Below the pieces are notes generated by a model that saw nothing but the letters and a program-made list of their open reading frames with translations, did no database searches and was not told the origin of the DNA. Below, in pieces: positions 11,701 to 22,377 of a stretch of 51,972 bases of DNA. This DNA comes from a virus, in the IMG/VR virus record IMGVR_UViG_3300033153_004699, positions 1 through 51,972 of that record. One strand, written 5' to 3'. Made by a program: the position numbers and the translations under genes. Each line of letters begins with the position of its first letter. Within the stretch, counting starts at the first letter, position 1.

Positions 11701-14700
11701 AAAGCTAAACAAAAAGGATATAAAGAAGTTGTTGATGAAAATGGTAATATAGTAACTAATGAGGTAACGTTAAATCAAGCTACAAAAGAAGGTATAACTG
11801 GAAAGTCTATAGACTACAAAGATGTTGTAGTTAGTAAATCTGAAGCTGATAATATTATTAATGAGCTTCAAGAGATATATCCAGGAATTGAAACATCTAC
11901 CTTTAAAGGAGGTCCAGGTAAAGTTAAAATAAAAATAAAACTACCTGTATTAGAAAAGTCTACACAAAGTAAAACTGATACTAAAGTAAAACCTAAAACT
12001 ACTGAAAAAGTTGATTCTACAAAAACTCAAGATAAATTACCTACAGAAGTTAAAGAAGATTTAACTCCAATCGATAAAAAAACAGAATCAACTCAAATTT
12101 TAAATGAATATTCAAATTCTGAAATTTCTAAAATAATAAGAAGAGATGGTGACGAATATTCTAAAAATGAAGAGTCTTTAGGTAGATTTATCGAAAGAAA
12201 TACTGTAGATGTTGAAGGTGGAAAAGCTATAGAAGATATATATGAGTATGGTATTATTCAAAGAATAATTGCAAATGATGGTTCTAAAATTCAAAGATTA
12301 GTTGATTTAAATGGAAAAGTTCATGGTATTCCTTTAATTAATCTTACAATGGATGCAAAAGAATCTGGATTGTTATTTGATAATAAAAAAGATTTTAGTT
12401 TATCAGAAAAAGAAATTTCAGATTTCTTTAAATCTAAATTTGGTACTAAAAAAGATGAAACTGAATTTACAGATGAAGATATAGATGAAGATGATATGCC
12501 ATTTGGTTATAATCCTATGTCTGAAGAGGATAAAGCTAAATTAGAGAATCAAACAAAAAACAAAAAAGAACAAAGGGCTGATTTAGAAAGAGATGTACAA
12601 AAAGAAAAACTTGAAGCAAATAAAATAAAAAACAATCCTGAGTTATATGCTAAAATATTAAATCATTTTCAAAAATTATTTCCAAATATACCAGTTCAAC
12701 AACTTAATAATGCGTTGTGGAAAAATGGGCCATTTACTGTAGCTTATATAAATGAATTAGGTGTTACAATCAATACTGATGAAGCTTTTCAAAATACATT
12801 ATTACATGAAGGAGCTCATATTATAAAAGAAATATTAGGAGATAATCATCCTTTAATTAAAGCTGGTATGCAGTTCATTAAAGGCACAGATTATTTTAAA
12901 AATGCTCAAATATTATATTCTGATAAAAGTGTAGCAGAACAAGCTGAAGAAGCTTTAATGGAAGCTATAGCTGATAATTCATTAGAAAAATTAAAAACTA
13001 AATTAGAGGGAACTAATTTACAAAAATTTGTTTCTTGGTTAAAAAGGTTTTGGAATGCTGCTAAAAGAGCAATAGGACTTAAAAAAGGAAAACAATCAGT
13101 TGAAATGCTTGCTGATATGTTGGCTTATGAAAAAGCTCCTTATAATGCTGATTTAGGTTTGTTTAGTGAATTTAAAGAACAGCGTTCAGCATTACATATG
13201 CAAACAGTACAAGAGGTTCAAACTGCTATTTCTTTAGCAAGATTAAATTATAGATTAAATCCAGAAGAATATTTAGACCCTACGACTAAAAATAATTTAA
13301 AATATTTAGTTTATAATAGTCTTGGACTTCAAGTTATTACAGATTCTTTTATAAAAAGACCTAATTCTATAAATGAAACATTATCTTCTCAAACAGTTGC
13401 TCAAATTAAAGAAGAAACAGATAAAGAACTTAGAGCTCAAAAATTGTATTATGCATTAAAAGTTGAGAATAATCAATTATGGAAATTAATTGAAACTACT
13501 ACTAATCAATTATCTAAAAAATCATTACCAACAATAACAGATCTTGAAGAATTAGTAAAGACTGAATTAAAAGGTAATAAAGATATTTCAGAATCAGTTA
13601 GAGCTATTGTAACTGCAATTGTTGATAATGATGGTTATTTATATGATTCAAATGAAGTTTATCAAAATATTGCAAGAATAGCTGATAAATCTATCGATAT
13701 AAAGTCTTTTGAAAAAAATCTTCAAGAAGATGAAACTAAAGGAAATGATATAGCTAAAAAGATTAATCTAATTTTAAATGCTTTTCCTACTGATGCAAAA
13801 AATGGTATTCTTTCTGAATTAGCTTCATTAACTACAATAGAATATAGGTCTTTAATTAAAACACATAATGTAGTTGATGGTCAGAAAGTTACACAAGTTT
13901 TATGGAAAAGAGTAAATAAAGATAGAACTGTAGATGATTTATTTAATAGATATGCTGTAAATTATAAAAATGCTAATCTAAATCAATTAAGATTATTAAA
14001 TAGTCAATTAAAAGACATTAAAAAAGGTTTTGCAATTAAAAGATTTGTTGTTGATCAAGATGTGAATAATGCATTTTTTCAAAATGCTAAAATGTTTGTT
14101 GAAGAATTAGTTGGAGATAATTTTACTAATGAAGAATTTAAACAGTTTTTAAATAAACAAATTAAAACTGCTCCAACTGTAGAGAAAAAAGTTCAAAGGT
14201 TATCATATTTATTTGCAGCAAGTTCAAAAAGAGATGGAACATTTACTCCTGGTTCTTTTAGTAAATTATTAAATGATATAAAAACACAAAACAAATTTGA
14301 TAAAAAAGAATTTTCAGGTGTTTTAAGAAATTTAGCAATTGCTAAAAAGGGAGATTCAATTGCATCAAATTTTGTTAATCAAGCTGGAAATAATGTAACT
14401 GCAACTAAATTAGGTTACTGGGTTAATCAATTTGGTAAAATGTTTGCTTATGATAATAAATTTAGAAATGAATTATTAAACTCTACATTATATAAAGCTA
14501 ATCCAGTTTTAAGAGAATGGGCTAAGTCAAAAGAAATTCCAGAATGGTTTATACATGACGCATTTGAAAACACTGGTTTTAGTGGAGCTATAGAACACAA
14601 TAATGCTACAATAAATGATATTGTTTTAAATAACTTTTTTTATTATTCTCAAAATAAATCTAATCAAAAATCATACGCACAATCAATAGGTGTTACTGGA

Positions 14701-17700
14701 GATAGAGGACATTTAACATATTTTAAAGTTCCTAAGTATAGTCAAGAACAATTGGTTAACGAATATAAAATAAGAGCAAAATTAGATGAAGCTTTGTTAA
14801 ATAGAAAAATAAGAGATAAAGGTGTTTCGCCAAAATCTTTAGTAAATCAATTTAATAAACTTTCTTTAAATCAAGCTGTTATATCTGATGGTAAAGTTGA
14901 AGTATCTATAGACTTTTCACAACCTCGAGTGCAAAAAAGAGTAGATAATCTATATAAATTATTAGAAACCTCTGGAACATTAGAAGCTCTTGCTCAACAA
15001 AATCCTTCTGTAATAGTTGATGGTAAAATAAATAAGGATAAAGTAAATGAATTAATAACAAATTATATTTACACTGAATCATTAAATAGGTCTTATTTAA
15101 CTGATATTTATGCCGGTCCAGCTATAGATAGAAAATCAGTTGCTGATGTAATGAAGCGTATGGCTGGTTTAAATTCAGGCGGTAAGCTTATTCAAATAGA
15201 TAAACCAGTTCATGTATTTGTTTTAGATACTTCAGGGGCAGATGGAAGAATTATGTCTGATTCTTTTTCATTTAACGGTTCACATTTAGCAAAACATATT
15301 TCAATACAAAGTGGTAGTACTGATGTAGTTGGTGTAAATATGAAAGATATGCTTTATCAAATTAGTAATGATGGTGGTCTTGATTTTTATAAAATGTCAA
15401 CTTTAAATGTTACTGGTGAAATAGATGATAATTCATTAACTCAATTTACTGATTCTAATAATCTAACTGAAGGTTATAATGCAATTGGAAATGCAATTTT
15501 GGAATTAGAAAAAGCTTTAGGTGATAATGCGTATGTTAAAATAATTGACGCAGATGTAGTTAAAGGAGATTTGTCAAAATATGATAAAATTCCAATTAAT
15601 GAATTTCTTGCAGATCCAGCAAAACAAAAAAATAGAAATACTCTCAAAGAATTTAAAAATTACAGAGTAGCATTTAATCTTAACAAAGATTTATCAAAAG
15701 TTCCATTAGCTAAACAAAATGTAATAATGTCTACACAATTAGCTAAAATTTTATTAAATCATGATGTATCAATTAAAGAAATTGAAAATTTTGAAAATGC
15801 ATTAGTATCTGTATTAGATGATTCATTAAAACAAAATCAAACATTTAGTAAGTTAGAAAAAGTTAATAGATTATTAAATGAATTAACTAAAGATTCAGAA
15901 GAAAATACAAAGTCAGAAATTATCGAAATTCTTTCTGAAATGAAACGATTAAATAGTGGAACTTTTGAAACTACTTATAGAATTGGAAATTATAATTATT
16001 CTCAATCTCAAGTAGCTAATTTAGGTTCTATAAATGAATCTGCTAAAAAATATGCTGATAATTTAATAACTAAACAAGAGTGGCAAGATATATTAAATAA
16101 ACATGAAATGTCTGAAGAGATGTTTAATGAAGCCATGACTAATAATGTTATAAATAGATATAAAGGAAAAGATTTAGGCGAATTTGCAACAACAATTAAA
16201 AAAAGTAAAAAAGTTAGTATATTATTAGATTCTTTTGATCATCCAAATTTAAAACCTATGGTTGAGCAATTTATATCAAGTAGGTTAACAAAACAGGGTA
16301 TAAGAACTAATATGTCTGGTATGTATGCACATATGCTTCCAGATTTTACAGATAAACTTAAAGGTTATAAAGAAAATGGTTTAGAGCCAATGGAAATTGG
16401 TGTTCCATGGTCGTTATTTATACAAAAAAGACCAGGGGAATCTGATGAAAGTGCTAAAGGAAGAGCTGAAGAATTATTAAAAGAAAAACCAGAATTATTT
16501 AGAAATGTTGTTGTTCGTGTTCCAGCTTCAGGAGCTGTATCAAGTTTTGCTGGACAAGTTAAGTTTTTTGTTGATGGACATTCAAATACAGCTATTGTTC
16601 CTAAATCATATATGGAAGCAGCAGATGCAGATAATGATGGAGATAAAGTTTTTGTATATAGAGCTGATTTAAATAAAGAAAGTGAACTTTTAGAAAGTAA
16701 TAAAACAAAAGCTTTTAACCAGGTTTATGAAAAAGCAAATTCTAAAGCTCAAAAAGAAGCTGCAGTAAAAGGAGATTTATCTTTAGATAGAATAAAAGAA
16801 CTATTAAAAGAATTTGATTTATACAATGAAGATGTTTTTCAATTAAATAGTAATGAGGATTTTGCTAAGTTAGCAAATAACATGTCTTTTGGAGCAGATG
16901 CTATAGGTATATGGGCTGTAGCTTCTAAAATGTTATCAATGCTTTCACAGTCACAAGAACAATTAAAAAAACCTATTTCTTTTGGTTTTGAAAATGGAAA
17001 TTTAGTTGATATAAAAAGACAAAAATTTACTAACAATGCATTAAGTGATGTAGCAGTATTTTTACAAGCAGCTCTTGATATGGGTAATGATCCAGTTCAC
17101 ATTTCAACAGGAGTTAATGAATATACTATAGGTGTTGCAACAGCATTATCTTTAATGGATGTTTCTTTTGAAGAAATTATTCCTTTTTTAAATTCAAAAC
17201 CTATTGTTGATTTAGTAAATGAAATTGATAATGCTAAAACAAATTATATAGATAAATCTTCTTTTAGTATTAATAAATTCTTAAAAGCAAAATTAAACGA
17301 ATTTGACGCTAAAAAAGGAAGTAAGTCTAAAGCTGAAATAAAAGCAATTATAGAGAACGGTGGTCAAGTAATACAAAAAGATCAAGTTGTTCCTGGTATA
17401 TTTAAAACTGGAGATACATATTATAAAGTAGAAGAAATAGAAGCAAATGTTGCTAAATATTCTTTTGCTACAGAATCTGATTTAGAATCTTCAGATAATT
17501 TAGCAATTATCAAAAAGTTTGCAGAAATTCAAGAATTAGCTTCAGAATTACAAAGACTAATACCAGTATTACAATTAGATAATAAACTACCTAACAATGG
17601 TTTTGATACAAAAAAATCATTAGAAGTAATGGCAGATTTAAGAAGTGATGGTTTTTCTTTTACTACTGATAATTTAGCAAAAAGACCATTGATTAAACAT

Positions 17701-18879
17701 TACTCTAAAATGCTTGTAAAATTGAATAGTTTCTATGGTGCAAGATTTTATATAAATGATAATCAATTCTATGATCTTGGTATGCAATTAGCTACTCAAA
17801 TTTTTGGAAAAAATTCAGCTATTTATAAACATAAAGAAACTTTTGAATCTATAAAAGATACTATGTATTTATGGAGAGCACAAAAAGAATTTAACAATCA
17901 AATTGATTCAGCTCCTGTATTTATACAAGATACTGTTAACAAATTTGAAACAATTATAAATTCATTAAACAATACTAATGAAAGTAATTTGTTTATTTCA
18001 AAACCTTATGGTGTTAGTGATCAAGCTTTTAATCAAGTTATGAATCAATTGAAATCAGCAAAAGAAATGAGTGTTCAAACTCCAGAAATTTTTACTAATG
18101 AATTAAATAGATTAATAAATTCTGAAAATCAAATTGAACGTATAATTGGAGAAGCAGTTGTTAAAAATCAAGAATATGCTGCAATAGGAAATCAATTAAG
18201 TAATAATGCATTTATTAAACATTTAACAATTCAAGAAACTAAAGATGGAACTAAACATATTGTTCCAGTTAAATTAATTAATGATATTTCTGTTTCTGGA
18301 TTAAAAGTAATTCAAGATGCATATAATAATTTAGCTAATATTGAAGGTGGAGTAGGTTTAACTTTACAAAAAGAAATTAGAGCTTATGCAATGTTAAGAT
18401 TTGGTATGGCTTCTAAAATGGGAAGTATATCTAAAATGTTTCCAACAGGTATGTCTATTGCAGTATTAAAAAATTCTCGAGATTTTAAAAATAATGCTAT
18501 TGATACTCAAAGTGCAACTAATTTCTTTGTTAATCCAAAAAACATTGAAATGTTAAAAGCAAATACAGCTATTATGATGAAAGAAAAATTACCATTAGTT
18601 GTACCTACTGATAGACAAATTTCAAATGATTCAGATTTAGCTTATGGCACATATTATGCACATTCTGAAGGAGTTACTGTAAATACAAAATCAGATTTTG
18701 TTAATATTAATAATGATGTATATAGAAGAGTACCTGAAAGTAATATTTTTCAAAATTTAAAAGGTCTTGGTGGAATGAAAGAAAAAGGTTATACTGTATT
18801 AATTAAAGATAAAAACAGCTTTGATTTAAGCAATAGAGAAGTACAAGAGAATGCTAATCAAATTAAAAAAGAATGTTAA
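8767..18879 (+). CDS. Giant virion protein: putative virion RNA polymerase with zincin domain (3370 aa)
   Basis: Visible parts, in order: hydrophobic glycine-rich stretches near residues 120-145 and a glycine zipper at about 388-408, possible membrane-insertion segments; long Lys/Glu-rich helical regions at about 480-900; a HExxH zincin motif, HEGAH at 1347-1351, with acidic helices following; then a region with RNA-polymerase character. The last carries RNVVVRVPASG (2579-2589), FFVDGH, and DADNDGD at 2620-2626, followed by KVFVYR. This order matches the beta-prime-type double-psi barrel (R.P..., then NADFDGD) that binds catalytic Mg. Crassvirales virion RNA polymerases (phi14:2 gp66) carry such a DxDxD motif and transcribe early genes after ejection. 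The peptidase-like domain could mature the polyprotein or act on the envelope. The motifs are seen; the function is inferred and the family assignment fairly strong. Confidence 0.8.
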   Translation: MGEYVKKPLQTSGGNPNQGAQGFTEDFRDRTPALIDADGKINLDREFLSGRSEMEQQMTSMGFDVGRLDLQEYDYANLYRDWNSADAREVPDFYDPFEAESYEFERWAITDMAAGLWNRGVAGMVSGLAQAPAIVGAAITGGEVDGFWDSWIQGANEMGEAMSVQQSDRSLTPMTTEINSSNLAYAIGDGLGFVADIFLGSHGVGSLVKAGSAVSKVQRAQRLGSFLTGTVQMQKDLYQEGIRNGLNPGDAARVAIPTASIVSLSEGAALEMLGATISGQTLRGISKSALAGEFKAMGKAFSKGGAGLTMSNFKKLAPKYAKSFGQKMKSLGASAYKGATVEATQEFTQQYIEDFGKFAYDTWFAGEDKTKGKGKFGVEWDKTLEKAMVGALVGGIVGGMVSGGGSAIRGVEGNTTFTYVKDAIDNNKPGKIKRIINQVNRMGANGKIENAPEVIQAIKDMTRFSQSIKGLNIDSSTANFQLFQLNQVQQEFQEKFGKEFKTDPKTNYLIANAYRINEQKATMLTQAMNNEMQVLIQDKKPLTKDLNKFETKLNNYQKLFKQIQKGQINEEQLVKEIRKNESPTVTKWRQTVEAEMEKIKQSQLDNDGVSVNEQLDNLDAEKLKKKESTLEYVELPNNKKATKKAITDFEKIIAERDKMNTAAEKDSTVRDAFADKMENEYGMSLADLTELEKNWSIGEEIGSKRKEGSLKYVQPKTKETEESKTPKQENRIKQLEQEIEDQKRVVAITGPAKAGDVTSTDANLKLKQLEKSLKIEKAAVAASERKEGTTPVFENEEIDGKFYRDNQEEIESRAKEIREDKETNKIADGIKKASKEQSEEAVQKLEKKDKKVKEESKAERIAKRDKKLFEDTQEAPGIPGKPKLDNIINDGNVTTGVYVNENGDVDIVISSTGTNQNYVGFYRVYEDGKPTNKFTSKMQVVDGKGFGKMIENAQKQLPKGHQWLETKSVSKDGLRVWNKAKQKGYKEVVDENGNIVTNEVTLNQATKEGITGKSIDYKDVVVSKSEADNIINELQEIYPGIETSTFKGGPGKVKIKIKLPVLEKSTQSKTDTKVKPKTTEKVDSTKTQDKLPTEVKEDLTPIDKKTESTQILNEYSNSEISKIIRRDGDEYSKNEESLGRFIERNTVDVEGGKAIEDIYEYGIIQRIIANDGSKIQRLVDLNGKVHGIPLINLTMDAKESGLLFDNKKDFSLSEKEISDFFKSKFGTKKDETEFTDEDIDEDDMPFGYNPMSEEDKAKLENQTKNKKEQRADLERDVQKEKLEANKIKNNPELYAKILNHFQKLFPNIPVQQLNNALWKNGPFTVAYINELGVTINTDEAFQNTLLHEGAHIIKEILGDNHPLIKAGMQFIKGTDYFKNAQILYSDKSVAEQAEEALMEAIADNSLEKLKTKLEGTNLQKFVSWLKRFWNAAKRAIGLKKGKQSVEMLADMLAYEKAPYNADLGLFSEFKEQRSALHMQTVQEVQTAISLARLNYRLNPEEYLDPTTKNNLKYLVYNSLGLQVITDSFIKRPNSINETLSSQTVAQIKEETDKELRAQKLYYALKVENNQLWKLIETTTNQLSKKSLPTITDLEELVKTELKGNKDISESVRAIVTAIVDNDGYLYDSNEVYQNIARIADKSIDIKSFEKNLQEDETKGNDIAKKINLILNAFPTDAKNGILSELASLTTIEYRSLIKTHNVVDGQKVTQVLWKRVNKDRTVDDLFNRYAVNYKNANLNQLRLLNSQLKDIKKGFAIKRFVVDQDVNNAFFQNAKMFVEELVGDNFTNEEFKQFLNKQIKTAPTVEKKVQRLSYLFAASSKRDGTFTPGSFSKLLNDIKTQNKFDKKEFSGVLRNLAIAKKGDSIASNFVNQAGNNVTATKLGYWVNQFGKMFAYDNKFRNELLNSTLYKANPVLREWAKSKEIPEWFIHDAFENTGFSGAIEHNNATINDIVLNNFFYYSQNKSNQKSYAQSIGVTGDRGHLTYFKVPKYSQEQLVNEYKIRAKLDEALLNRKIRDKGVSPKSLVNQFNKLSLNQAVISDGKVEVSIDFSQPRVQKRVDNLYKLLETSGTLEALAQQNPSVIVDGKINKDKVNELITNYIYTESLNRSYLTDIYAGPAIDRKSVADVMKRMAGLNSGGKLIQIDKPVHVFVLDTSGADGRIMSDSFSFNGSHLAKHISIQSGSTDVVGVNMKDMLYQISNDGGLDFYKMSTLNVTGEIDDNSLTQFTDSNNLTEGYNAIGNAILELEKALGDNAYVKIIDADVVKGDLSKYDKIPINEFLADPAKQKNRNTLKEFKNYRVAFNLNKDLSKVPLAKQNVIMSTQLAKILLNHDVSIKEIENFENALVSVLDDSLKQNQTFSKLEKVNRLLNELTKDSEENTKSEIIEILSEMKRLNSGTFETTYRIGNYNYSQSQVANLGSINESAKKYADNLITKQEWQDILNKHEMSEEMFNEAMTNNVINRYKGKDLGEFATTIKKSKKVSILLDSFDHPNLKPMVEQFISSRLTKQGIRTNMSGMYAHMLPDFTDKLKGYKENGLEPMEIGVPWSLFIQKRPGESDESAKGRAEELLKEKPELFRNVVVRVPASGAVSSFAGQVKFFVDGHSNTAIVPKSYMEAADADNDGDKVFVYRADLNKESELLESNKTKAFNQVYEKANSKAQKEAAVKGDLSLDRIKELLKEFDLYNEDVFQLNSNEDFAKLANNMSFGADAIGIWAVASKMLSMLSQSQEQLKKPISFGFENGNLVDIKRQKFTNNALSDVAVFLQAALDMGNDPVHISTGVNEYTIGVATALSLMDVSFEEIIPFLNSKPIVDLVNEIDNAKTNYIDKSSFSINKFLKAKLNEFDAKKGSKSKAEIKAIIENGGQVIQKDQVVPGIFKTGDTYYKVEEIEANVAKYSFATESDLESSDNLAIIKKFAEIQELASELQRLIPVLQLDNKLPNNGFDTKKSLEVMADLRSDGFSFTTDNLAKRPLIKHYSKMLVKLNSFYGARFYINDNQFYDLGMQLATQIFGKNSAIYKHKETFESIKDTMYLWRAQKEFNNQIDSAPVFIQDTVNKFETIINSLNNTNESNLFISKPYGVSDQAFNQVMNQLKSAKEMSVQTPEIFTNELNRLINSENQIERIIGEAVVKNQEYAAIGNQLSNNAFIKHLTIQETKDGTKHIVPVKLINDISVSGLKVIQDAYNNLANIEGGVGLTLQKEIRAYAMLRFGMASKMGSISKMFPTGMSIAVLKNSRDFKNNAIDTQSATNFFVNPKNIEMLKANTAIMMKEKLPLVVPTDRQISNDSDLAYGTYYAHSEGVTVNTKSDFVNINNDVYRRVPESNIFQNLKGLGGMKEKGYTVLIKDKNSFDLSNREVQENANQIKKEC

Positions 18880-21800
18880 ATGACGTGTCCAAATAAATCA
18901 AACCCAGATTGGATAGCATTAGTTGATGCTGTAGGAGAAAAAGCAGCTATTGAGGCTTATGTTAGAAATAATTATGATATACCTAAATTAAATGGATACG
19001 TTAATCCAATTAATGAAGGATTGACTGGTACTAAATTTAATCAAGTTTCTACTCAAACTAAATTAAATGAAGCTCCTAAAATAGCACAAGAAATTATTAA
19101 TAAATTAAATACTCAAATGCCTGATGTACAGGTTAGTTTAGATGGTTTAATTAAAGATGGAAAATGGATAAAAATACCACCTGGTCAAGATGGTATGCAT
19201 AATAGAAATGCTTTTGTTGGTGCTGTAGCTTGGGCTAATGATTCTATGTTAGAAACTCCACCTCACGAATATGCTCATGAATATATTGAGATGTTTAAAA
19301 ATCATCCTTTAGTAAGGAAAGCAATTATAGCTTATGGCTCAGAAGGATTAGCTATTAAAATGGGTCAAGATTTTGTTAATCGAACATTGTCTAAAAATCA
19401 ATTGCCTTTAATAGAAAGAATATGGGATGTAATTAGAAACTTTTTTGGATCTAAAGATGTAGCGGATATTATTTCTGATAATTTCTATAAAGGAGAAATG
19501 ATGTCAGGACAAATTTCTGAGGGTAATAATATTATAAGTTATAATACTAAAAAAGAACCATTAAAAAGAATTAAAGGAGCTTTTGATAGTAAAGGAAAGT
19601 TTGATGAAAATTCAGTTGTTTTAAAAACTATTGATACAGATAGAGCTGTTGATTATATAATGCAAACAATGGCTGGGTATAATGTTTTTGGAAATTTAAA
19701 ATCAGAATTTGATTTTGATGTAGGACAAATTGTAGATAAAGTAGAGGGAGAAGTTAATCCTGATAGAGCTGCTCTTGTTTTTAAGTATATAATGCAAGCT
19801 GTTCAAGCAACAGATAGAGATGCTAATGGTAAATATGCTAATAGGGCTGGGATATCAATTCAACAAATAAGAGAATTACAAAGACGATTATTTGATCAAG
19901 AGCATGTAAAAGAATTATTAGATATTTTTCAAGGCAACAAACCTCAACCAGCAATAAATAACTTAACTAAAATTTCTAAAGATTATTGGCTTTTAGTAAG
20001 ATCAATGCAAAAATTAAATTATTTAGAAAAAGTTAAAAATGGTGTAATTGCTGATAATAATAAAATAATAAGTAAAGTAACTTTAGCTGAAGAAATTACA
20101 AAGAACATAGAATCTTTAAATCAAAAAAGAGCAGATTTATTAGAAAAGAAATTTAAAAATCCATACATCAGAAAATTTGTAAAATGGTCTAATAAACAAA
20201 TAACTGATTATTTTATAACTCCATATTTAACTGCTAAATATTTAGCTGGTGAAGATTCAGTATTTATGGATATGTTTTATAGGGGGTTAGATAATGCTGA
20301 TACTAATAAATTAAGAATACTACAACAGTTTGATAAAGATTTAGCTTTAAAACAAGAAGTTAAAAACCGCTTGGGTAAATATTCTGCATTTTCTGATTCT
20401 AATTTAGATATAAGTAGTTATAAAGGTTTAGAATTAGACCTTTTGGTTAATGATAATCAAACAAAAGTAAAGCTTACAGATGGTGAAATACTTTCTTTAT
20501 ATCTAACAGCACAACAAAAAGGAGATCAATCTATTTTTCCAGATTCTGATAGCCCACGATTAACATTAATAAAGCATGGTTTTCAATTAGATAAAATTGA
20601 AGGTAGACCAGGAATGGCTAAGACAAAATATAATTTTACTGAAGGTACTTTAGATGCTATAGAAAAACACGTTGAATCTAATCCAGATTTAATGCAAGTA
20701 GTAAAAAATGTAAATAAATCTTTAGATAATTTATTTATTCCATTATCTGAAACATTTAAACAACAGAATGGTTTCTATCTACCTAAATATGAAAATTACT
20801 TTCCTGTAACAACATATTTAGGAGCATATGACATGAAAGTACAAAGAAATAATATTGAAAGTTTTAAATCAATTAGAGATAGAGTAGGTTCAGGTAAACC
20901 TTTTTATATTTCTGATGTAAATAAAGTTTTAGCTTACCATTCACAAAATGCATCTTCATATTCTGCATATGCTATTCCTATAGAAAATAATAGGAAAATT
21001 ATTAAAATGTTAAAAGATGAATATGATGGTGGTGGTAAAGAATATGAAACTATAAATAGGCTTTTAGATCAAGCTGAAAGTAAATTAGTACAATTAAATG
21101 ACCCTACATTTTTATCTACTTCTGAAGGAGAAACAAGACTTGCCAATACTTTAAATAAAGGTATGAGTAATTTTGCTGTTGCAGTATTGTCTTGGAATAT
21201 ACCTGTAATGATGAAACAGCCTATTTCATATATGGCTGCAAGAGAAATGATAGATGCTAAATATTTAGCTAAAGCTGGTTGGGGAGCTGGTGGTATAGCG
21301 GGTATTTCTCCTAAACAAATTTGGGATTCATTAAGTGTTCCTGGAGTTAAAGGTGGTAAAACTATATTGCCTGTTGAGTGGCAAATGGATGAAAAAAACC
21401 CAGCTTATCAAGAAATTATAAAATGGTCTCCAAAATTAACTGCAAGATTTGATGGTGCTGTTTCTAAAGAAATGGGTGAAGCTATGTTTGAAAAAAAGTT
21501 TGGTAAAGATGAAATTACAATACCAGGTTTAAAAAATAAAAATGGAGATAATTATAAAGTTTCACGAGCAAGATTAATGGAAGGTATTAAAATATTTGAT
21601 GCTGCTACTGTAATGTCAATATGGAGTGCTGTTCAAGAAGAAACAAGAGAAATGCATCCAAATTTAAAAGAAGGTAGTAATGAATTTATGGAACATGTAG
21701 CACAACGAACAGAAAATATAGTTAATGCTACTCAGCCTACTTTTGATTTAATGAATAGAACAAATTTAAGTTCTATGAAAAATCCTTTTGCAAGAACATT

Positions 21801-22356
21801 TTCTATGTTTGGTTCTGCAAGAAGTAAATTAGGAGCATTAATGATAGATGGTTTTTATGATGCTATGATGAATCCTACTAAAGAGAATAAAATTAAATTA
21901 TGGAAAAGAACATTTAATTTAGCTGTTTTAAATGGTTTAGCTATTTCTATGGCAAATGCATTAGCAATGGGGTTTGATTTTGATGATGAAGATAAAGATG
22001 GAAAAGTTGTTGATGATATAGGTAATTGGACAAAATATCAACTTATAAATAATGCATTTGGTAACTTTTATTTTGGTGGTGAAGTTTCAAGATTTATTAC
22101 TTCAAGAGTAGATGATGCTCCATGGAGAAGTGAAATTGATAATCCTTTAGAACAAGTTTTAAATGATGGATTAGAAGCTACTACTAAAATTGTTAGAATA
22201 GGAAAAACAGATAAAAGAACAGGTGAATGGAATTACACAATAGATAATGGATTGTGGCAAATGCTTGATGTTGGAACTAAAATGATGGGAATGCCTAATA
22301 AATTAGTTAAGTGGCCCGAAAAATCTTATGAATATTTTATTGGAGATGAAGAATAA
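18880..22356 (+). CDS. Large virion protein with HExxH zincin motif (1158 aa)
   Basis: The ATG follows the stop of the giant protein directly. The N-terminus has a short Cys-containing motif (MTCPNKSNPDW). A zincin-like HEYAH motif lies at residues 129-133 within ETPPHEYAHEYIE, only a short way into the protein, followed by a helical region containing GSEGLAIKMGQ. A hydrophobic segment near residue 1015-1030 (LAISMANALAMGF) could insert into membranes. Large virion proteins downstream of vRNAP genes are often ejected with it. This one may be a virion protease or a peptidoglycan/periplasm-active factor; only the zinc-binding motif is visible evidence. Confidence 0.7.
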   Translation: MTCPNKSNPDWIALVDAVGEKAAIEAYVRNNYDIPKLNGYVNPINEGLTGTKFNQVSTQTKLNEAPKIAQEIINKLNTQMPDVQVSLDGLIKDGKWIKIPPGQDGMHNRNAFVGAVAWANDSMLETPPHEYAHEYIEMFKNHPLVRKAIIAYGSEGLAIKMGQDFVNRTLSKNQLPLIERIWDVIRNFFGSKDVADIISDNFYKGEMMSGQISEGNNIISYNTKKEPLKRIKGAFDSKGKFDENSVVLKTIDTDRAVDYIMQTMAGYNVFGNLKSEFDFDVGQIVDKVEGEVNPDRAALVFKYIMQAVQATDRDANGKYANRAGISIQQIRELQRRLFDQEHVKELLDIFQGNKPQPAINNLTKISKDYWLLVRSMQKLNYLEKVKNGVIADNNKIISKVTLAEEITKNIESLNQKRADLLEKKFKNPYIRKFVKWSNKQITDYFITPYLTAKYLAGEDSVFMDMFYRGLDNADTNKLRILQQFDKDLALKQEVKNRLGKYSAFSDSNLDISSYKGLELDLLVNDNQTKVKLTDGEILSLYLTAQQKGDQSIFPDSDSPRLTLIKHGFQLDKIEGRPGMAKTKYNFTEGTLDAIEKHVESNPDLMQVVKNVNKSLDNLFIPLSETFKQQNGFYLPKYENYFPVTTYLGAYDMKVQRNNIESFKSIRDRVGSGKPFYISDVNKVLAYHSQNASSYSAYAIPIENNRKIIKMLKDEYDGGGKEYETINRLLDQAESKLVQLNDPTFLSTSEGETRLANTLNKGMSNFAVAVLSWNIPVMMKQPISYMAAREMIDAKYLAKAGWGAGGIAGISPKQIWDSLSVPGVKGGKTILPVEWQMDEKNPAYQEIIKWSPKLTARFDGAVSKEMGEAMFEKKFGKDEITIPGLKNKNGDNYKVSRARLMEGIKIFDAATVMSIWSAVQEETREMHPNLKEGSNEFMEHVAQRTENIVNATQPTFDLMNRTNLSSMKNPFARTFSMFGSARSKLGALMIDGFYDAMMNPTKENKIKLWKRTFNLAVLNGLAISMANALAMGFDFDDEDKDGKVVDDIGNWTKYQLINNAFGNFYFGGEVSRFITSRVDDAPWRSEIDNPLEQVLNDGLEATTKIVRIGKTDKRTGEWNYTIDNGLWQMLDVGTKMMGMPNKLVKWPEKSYEYFIGDEE

Positions 22357-22377
22357 AAAAATTAAATTTGTTAAGTC

